Shown here: in pieces, positions 61,189-64,000 of the stretch
Position numbering within the stretch: the first letter of the stretch is position 1
Layout of the letters: every line of letters begins with the position of its first letter
Assembly: GCF_004526345.1 (NCBI RefSeq)
Contig: NZ_CP038213.1
Coordinates: 2,790,001 to 2,854,000, forward strand
DNA length: 64,000 nt
Direction: 5' to 3'
From: Ornithinimicrobium flavum
Lineage (GTDB): Bacteria > Actinomycetota > Actinomycetes > Actinomycetales > Dermatophilaceae
Made by a program: the position numbers and the translations under genes
The notes under the pieces: model-generated
Seen by the model: the letters and a program-made list of their open reading frames with translations, nothing else
Told to the model about the DNA's origin: nothing
The model's database searches: none

Positions 61189-61989
61189 TCAGAGGACGAA
61201 GGTGCTCAGCGCGGTGTAGCCGGAGACGAGGACCAGCATGGCCGCGAAGGCGCGCTGAGACCAGGTCGGGTCGAGGCGACGGCCGATCCGGCCGCCCACG
61301 AGGCTGCCTCCGACCGCCGCCGCGGTGAAGACCGCGATGAGCGACCAGTCCAGCTGCAGGTCCGTCCCGAGCCGGCCGGCCACGCCGGTGACCGAGTTGA
61401 TGGTGATGACCAGCAGCGACGTGCCCACGGCCAGGGGCATCGACATCCCCATGATGAGCGTCAGCGCGGGAACGATGGCGAAGCCGCCGCCGACGCCGAA
61501 GAACCCGGTGAGCACCCCCGAGCCGGACGCGACGGCCAGCACGACGAGGCCCCGGCGCAGGTCGAGCGAGAAGGGCCGCCAGGTGAGCCAGGTCGACCCC
61601 CCGTCCTCCTCGGGGTCCGTCCGGCTCTGGACCCCGGACCGGCGCCACATCACCCCGGCGGTGATGAGCAGCAGGGCGGCGAACAGGCCCATGGTCCAGG
61701 TGGGGTCGGCCACCGCGCCCACCCGCGCGCCGAGCACGGCTCCCCCGGCCCCCAGCACGCCGAAGGCCAGGCCGTCGGCCCACCGCACCCTGCCGCCCCG
61801 GGCGTGCTGGGCGACGGCGGCCACGCCGGTGATCCCCACGATGACCAGGGAGGTGGTCGTGGCGACCGCCGGCGGCTGGTGCAGGAGGTAGACGAGGGCC
61901 GGCACGGTGATGATGCCGCCGCCACCGCCGAGTGCCCCCATGACCAGGCCCACGAGCAGACCGATGCCGATCTCCAGGGCGATGTCCAC
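61189..61989 (-). CDS. TauE/SafE-family sulfite exporter-like membrane protein
   Basis: This 266-aa membrane protein has about eight hydrophobic segments in two repeated halves. The repeats start with GLLVGLVMGALGGGGGIITV and LTGFFGVGGGFAIVPALTLI, the glycine-rich signature of the family. A polar stretch at about 115-140 (RRSGVQSRTDPEEDGGS) separates the halves. Family members export sulfite or sulfoacetate or act in other anion transport; nothing next to it identifies the substrate. It converges on the acyl-CoA oxidase, with only 4 bp between stops. Confidence 0.9.
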   Translation of the reverse strand: MDIALEIGIGLLVGLVMGALGGGGGIITVPALVYLLHQPPAVATTTSLVIVGITGVAAVAQHARGGRVRWADGLAFGVLGAGGAVLGARVGAVADPTWTMGLFAALLLITAGVMWRRSGVQSRTDPEEDGGSTWLTWRPFSLDLRRGLVVLAVASGSGVLTGFFGVGGGFAIVPALTLIMGMSMPLAVGTSLLVITINSVTGVAGRLGTDLQLDWSLIAVFTAAAVGGSLVGGRIGRRLDPTWSQRAFAAMLVLVSGYTALSTFVL

Positions 61990-62004
61990 CGCCCCATTGT
62001 GCCG

Positions 62005-62589
62005 TCAGCGGGCTCCGTTGGCCCACAGGTCACGCAGGAGGGCGGCCTCGGCGAGGTGGTGGATCGTCTCGCGGTTGATGTGCAGCACCAGGGTGAGCAT
62101 CGGGGCCTGCGCCCAGGCACCCTCGGCCGGGCCCACCGCGGCGGCGAGCGTCTCCGGCGTCAACGAGCGCACCCCGGCCGACCACGCGGCATACGCCTCG
62201 TCGAGCTGGCGGAGGGCCTCGTCGGCGCTGCCGGCGTAGGCGAACGACTCGTCGCTCGCCTCCGGGCCCCCGAAGTGGCTGTGCGCCCGCGCGCCGAGGA
62301 CGCCGACGCCCACGTGGGCCACGCGCCACGCGATGGTGGTGACGGGGACCGGCTGCGGTTCCGGGATCCCGACGTCGACGAGCCAGTCGCCGGACCCCAC
62401 CCGGTGGGTGACCGTCGACGGGCTCGGCTCGTCGCGCCGGCGCACGCCCCAGGCGCCGGGGGTCGGCTCCCAGTGCAGCTCCTCGTCGGTGAGGCCGTGC
62501 AGCCGCGGCCGGGCCTGCCCCTGCCAGTGCCAGTCGAGCTGCTCGTGCAGGGCGCGGACGAGATCGAGGGTGTCGCGTGCGTTCTCCAT
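62005..62589 (-). CDS. DinB-family protein
   Basis: This 194-aa four-helix-bundle protein of the DinB/YfiT superfamily carries RALHEQLDWHWQGQARPRLH near the N-terminus, the second metal-site histidine in AWRVAHVG, and HINRETIHHLAEAALLRDL near the end. Known members use such histidines to bind a metal and include thiol-dependent transferases. A GTG at 62619 would extend it, but the ATG at 62589 begins the conserved part. The gene is divergent from a WYL-type regulator, a frequent pairing in actinobacteria. Confidence 0.85.
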   Translation of the reverse strand: MENARDTLDLVRALHEQLDWHWQGQARPRLHGLTDEELHWEPTPGAWGVRRRDEPSPSTVTHRVGSGDWLVDVGIPEPQPVPVTTIAWRVAHVGVGVLGARAHSHFGGPEASDESFAYAGSADEALRQLDEAYAAWSAGVRSLTPETLAAAVGPAEGAWAQAPMLTLVLHINRETIHHLAEAALLRDLWANGAR

Positions 62590-62612
62590 GGTCGCCAGCG
62601 AACCACCCTCGA

Positions 62613-62629
62613 CGGACACATCCTGTCCG
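62613..62629. promoter_or_regulatory. Inverted repeat in the DinB–WYL intergenic region
   Basis: CGGACA-CATCC-TGTCCG is a perfect 6+6 palindrome centred between the two divergent start codons. It is a candidate operator for the WYL-family regulator. Confidence 0.5.
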
Positions 62630-62651
62630 CGGTGCGTGCCAGAGTGACGTC

Positions 62652-63605
62652 ATGACGGACCCGACGACGCGTGCCCTGCGCCTCCTGGGCCTCTTCCAGA
62701 CCCGGGCCCTGTGGACCTCGGAGGAGCTCGCCGCGCGCCTGGGGGTGACGACCCGCAGCATCCGCCGGGACGTGGAGCGCCTGCGCGAGCTCGGATACCC
62801 GGTCCGGGCCAGCAGCGGCGTCGGCGGTGGCTACCAGCTGGGAGCCGGTGGGTCGCTCCCCCCGTTGCTGCTCGCGCAGGACGAGGCGGTCGCGATCGCG
62901 GTCTGCCTGCGGCTGGCGGCCGGCGGGACCGTGGCCGGGGTGAGCGAGTCCGCCGTGCGCACCCTCGCCAAGCTGGACCAGGTCCTGCCGGCGGGGGCAC
63001 GCGAGCAGGTGGCGGCCATCCACAGCACGACGGTCACGGTGGGTGCTGCCCGTGCCGTCGTCGACCCGGAGGTCCTCATGGCCACCTCCCGGGCCTGCCG
63101 CGACCGGGTGCACGCCACGATCGACTACGTCGACCGGCAGGGTCGAGGGTCGCAGCGGCGGGTCGAGCCCCACGCCCTGGTGGCGGTGACCGACCGGTGG
63201 TACCTCCTGGCCTTCGACCTCGACAGGGACGACTGGCGCAGCTTCCGCCTGGACCGGGTGCGCCGGGTCACCGTCGGCACCCTGCGCAACCAGCCCCGCG
63301 AGGTCCCCGACCCAGCGTCGTACATCACCCGCTCGGTCTCCCAGTCGCCCTACCGCTACGTGGCGACCGCTCGCGTCCGCGCCTCGGGCGACCGGGTGCG
63401 GGAGCGGGTCCCACCCCTCGCCGGGGACGTCACCGACCTGGGGGACGGATGGTGCCGCCTGGTGACGGGCGGGGAGACCCTGGACCACCTCGCGGCGGAG
63501 CTGGTGATGCTGGGCACCGACGTCGAGGTGCTCGACCCGCCGGAGCTGGTCGAGCACCTCGAGGTGGTGAAGCGGCGGCTGCTCAGCCCTGCCGGGCCTC
63601 GCTGA
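62652..63605 (+). CDS. YafY-type HTH/WYL-domain transcriptional regulator
   Basis: This 317-aa protein has an N-terminal DeoR-like winged helix (TRALRLLGLFQTRALWTSEE, LAARLGVTTRSIRRDVERLR) and SGVGGGYQLGAGGSLPPLLL, followed by a WYL domain with RRVEPHALVAVTDRWYLLAF and DWRSFRLDRVRRV, and a WCX-like C-terminal part. The ATG at 62652 was chosen for its match to the family start. It probably regulates the divergent DinB gene and itself. The last 23 bases overlap the convergent aminotransferase gene. Confidence 0.92.
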   Translation: MTDPTTRALRLLGLFQTRALWTSEELAARLGVTTRSIRRDVERLRELGYPVRASSGVGGGYQLGAGGSLPPLLLAQDEAVAIAVCLRLAAGGTVAGVSESAVRTLAKLDQVLPAGAREQVAAIHSTTVTVGAARAVVDPEVLMATSRACRDRVHATIDYVDRQGRGSQRRVEPHALVAVTDRWYLLAFDLDRDDWRSFRLDRVRRVTVGTLRNQPREVPDPASYITRSVSQSPYRYVATARVRASGDRVRERVPPLAGDVTDLGDGWCRLVTGGETLDHLAAELVMLGTDVEVLDPPELVEHLEVVKRRLLSPAGPR

Positions 63606-64000
63606 CGACCTCGCTGAGCGCGTCGGTGATGATCTTCAGCTCCTCGGCGGTGATGGTCAGCGGCGGGGCCAGGCGGATGGTCGAGCCGTGCGTGTCCTTG
63701 GCCAGCACGCCCTTCTTCGCGAGCTGCTTGCACGCCTCCTTGCCCGTCATCAGGTCCGGGGAGATGTCGACCCCTGCCCACAGGCCCCGCACCCGCACCT
63801 CGTCCACGCCCTGGCCGACGAGCGCCTCGAGCGCCTCCCGGAACTGACCCTCGAGGTTCGCGGCGTTCGCCTGGTACTCCCCGCCCTCCAGCAGCTCGCA
63901 CACCGCCAGCCCGACGGCGGCCGCCAGCGGGTTACCGCCGAAGGTGGACCCGTGGGTGCCGGGGGTGATGACCCCCATGACCTGGGCGTCGGCCGCGACG
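63583..64000 (-). CDS. rocD: Ornithine--oxo-acid aminotransferase, C-terminal part (partial)
   Basis: The visible 139 residues are the end of a class III PLP aminotransferase; the gene continues beyond the window edge. MGVITPGTHGSTFGGNPLAA with the following AVGLAVCELL, then VRVRGLWAGVDISPDLMTGK and KDTHGSTIRLAPPLTITAEE, match ornithine aminotransferases better than acetylornithine aminotransferases. The catalytic lysine lies outside the window. Ornithine aminotransferase links arginine catabolism to proline and glutamate; its other partners are not visible. Confidence 0.88.
   Translation of the reverse strand, partial: VAADAQVMGVITPGTHGSTFGGNPLAAAVGLAVCELLEGGEYQANAANLEGQFREALEALVGQGVDEVRVRGLWAGVDISPDLMTGKEACKQLAKKGVLAKDTHGSTIRLAPPLTITAEELKIITDALSEVVSEARQG

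Overview
This window is chromosomal DNA from a high-GC actinobacterium. The evidence is the very strong G/C bias at third codon positions, the frequent GTG starts, the 3.1 kb 23S rRNA, a 16S–23S spacer without tRNA genes, actinobacterial forms of RpoB, RpoC and the ribosomal proteins, and rRNA promoters of the TTGGnC / TAnGnT type. Gene order and protein style suggest the order Micrococcales, perhaps an Intrasporangiaceae/Ornithinimicrobium/Serinicoccus relative. That placement is inference; a 16S search would settle it.

Layout. Positions 1–1.4 kb hold the end of an unidentified gene and a convergent Old Yellow Enzyme. Positions 1.4–7.1 kb hold a complete rRNA operon on the minus strand (16S–23S–5S) with two promoters, boxA-like elements, a 23S processing stem and a terminator. 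An MDR-family oxidoreductase and truA follow. From 9 to 43.4 kb, almost everything on the minus strand belongs to the translation and transcription machinery. In transcription order these units are trnW–secE–nusG–rplK–rplA; rplJ–rplL behind a leader attenuator; rpoB–rpoC; rpsL–rpsG–fusA–tuf; the S10 cluster; the spc cluster with its own terminator after rplO; then secY–adk–map–infA–rpmJ–rpsM–rpsK–rpsD–rpoA–rplQ. From 43.6 to 54.6 kb come an aminotransferase, argG with an ArgR-like operator, a four-gene ABC exporter operon, an adenosine deaminase, an XRE-type regulator, murB, two MaoC-like hydratase genes, rpmG, and tRNA-Met and tRNA-Thr. From 54.7 to 61.2 kb there is a fatty-acid metabolism locus: a double-hotdog hydratase, a FabG4-like reductase and a thiolase on the minus strand, divergent from a TetR regulator and an acyl-CoA oxidase. 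The window ends with a TauE/SafE exporter, a divergent DinB/WYL-regulator pair and the C-terminal part of an ornithine aminotransferase.

Sequence quality. At least nine genes, including the essential rplB, rpsS, rplV, rpsC, rplP, rplX and rplQ, carry single-base indels, mostly one lost base in a G or C run. They cluster at 21.8–23.5 kb and 58.4–59.8 kb. I read them as sequencing or assembly errors and annotate the genes across the shifts.

The window looks like a housekeeping region. I found no CRISPR array, phage, transposase, toxin–antitoxin pair or clearly new multi-gene system. The most interesting non-genic signals are a family of G/C palindromes (one copy as a 48-bp tandem array between rpsK and rpsM, another inside the murB N-terminus), two very long perfect inverted repeats near 44.9 and 51.3 kb, the L10 leader attenuator, and several candidate operators.
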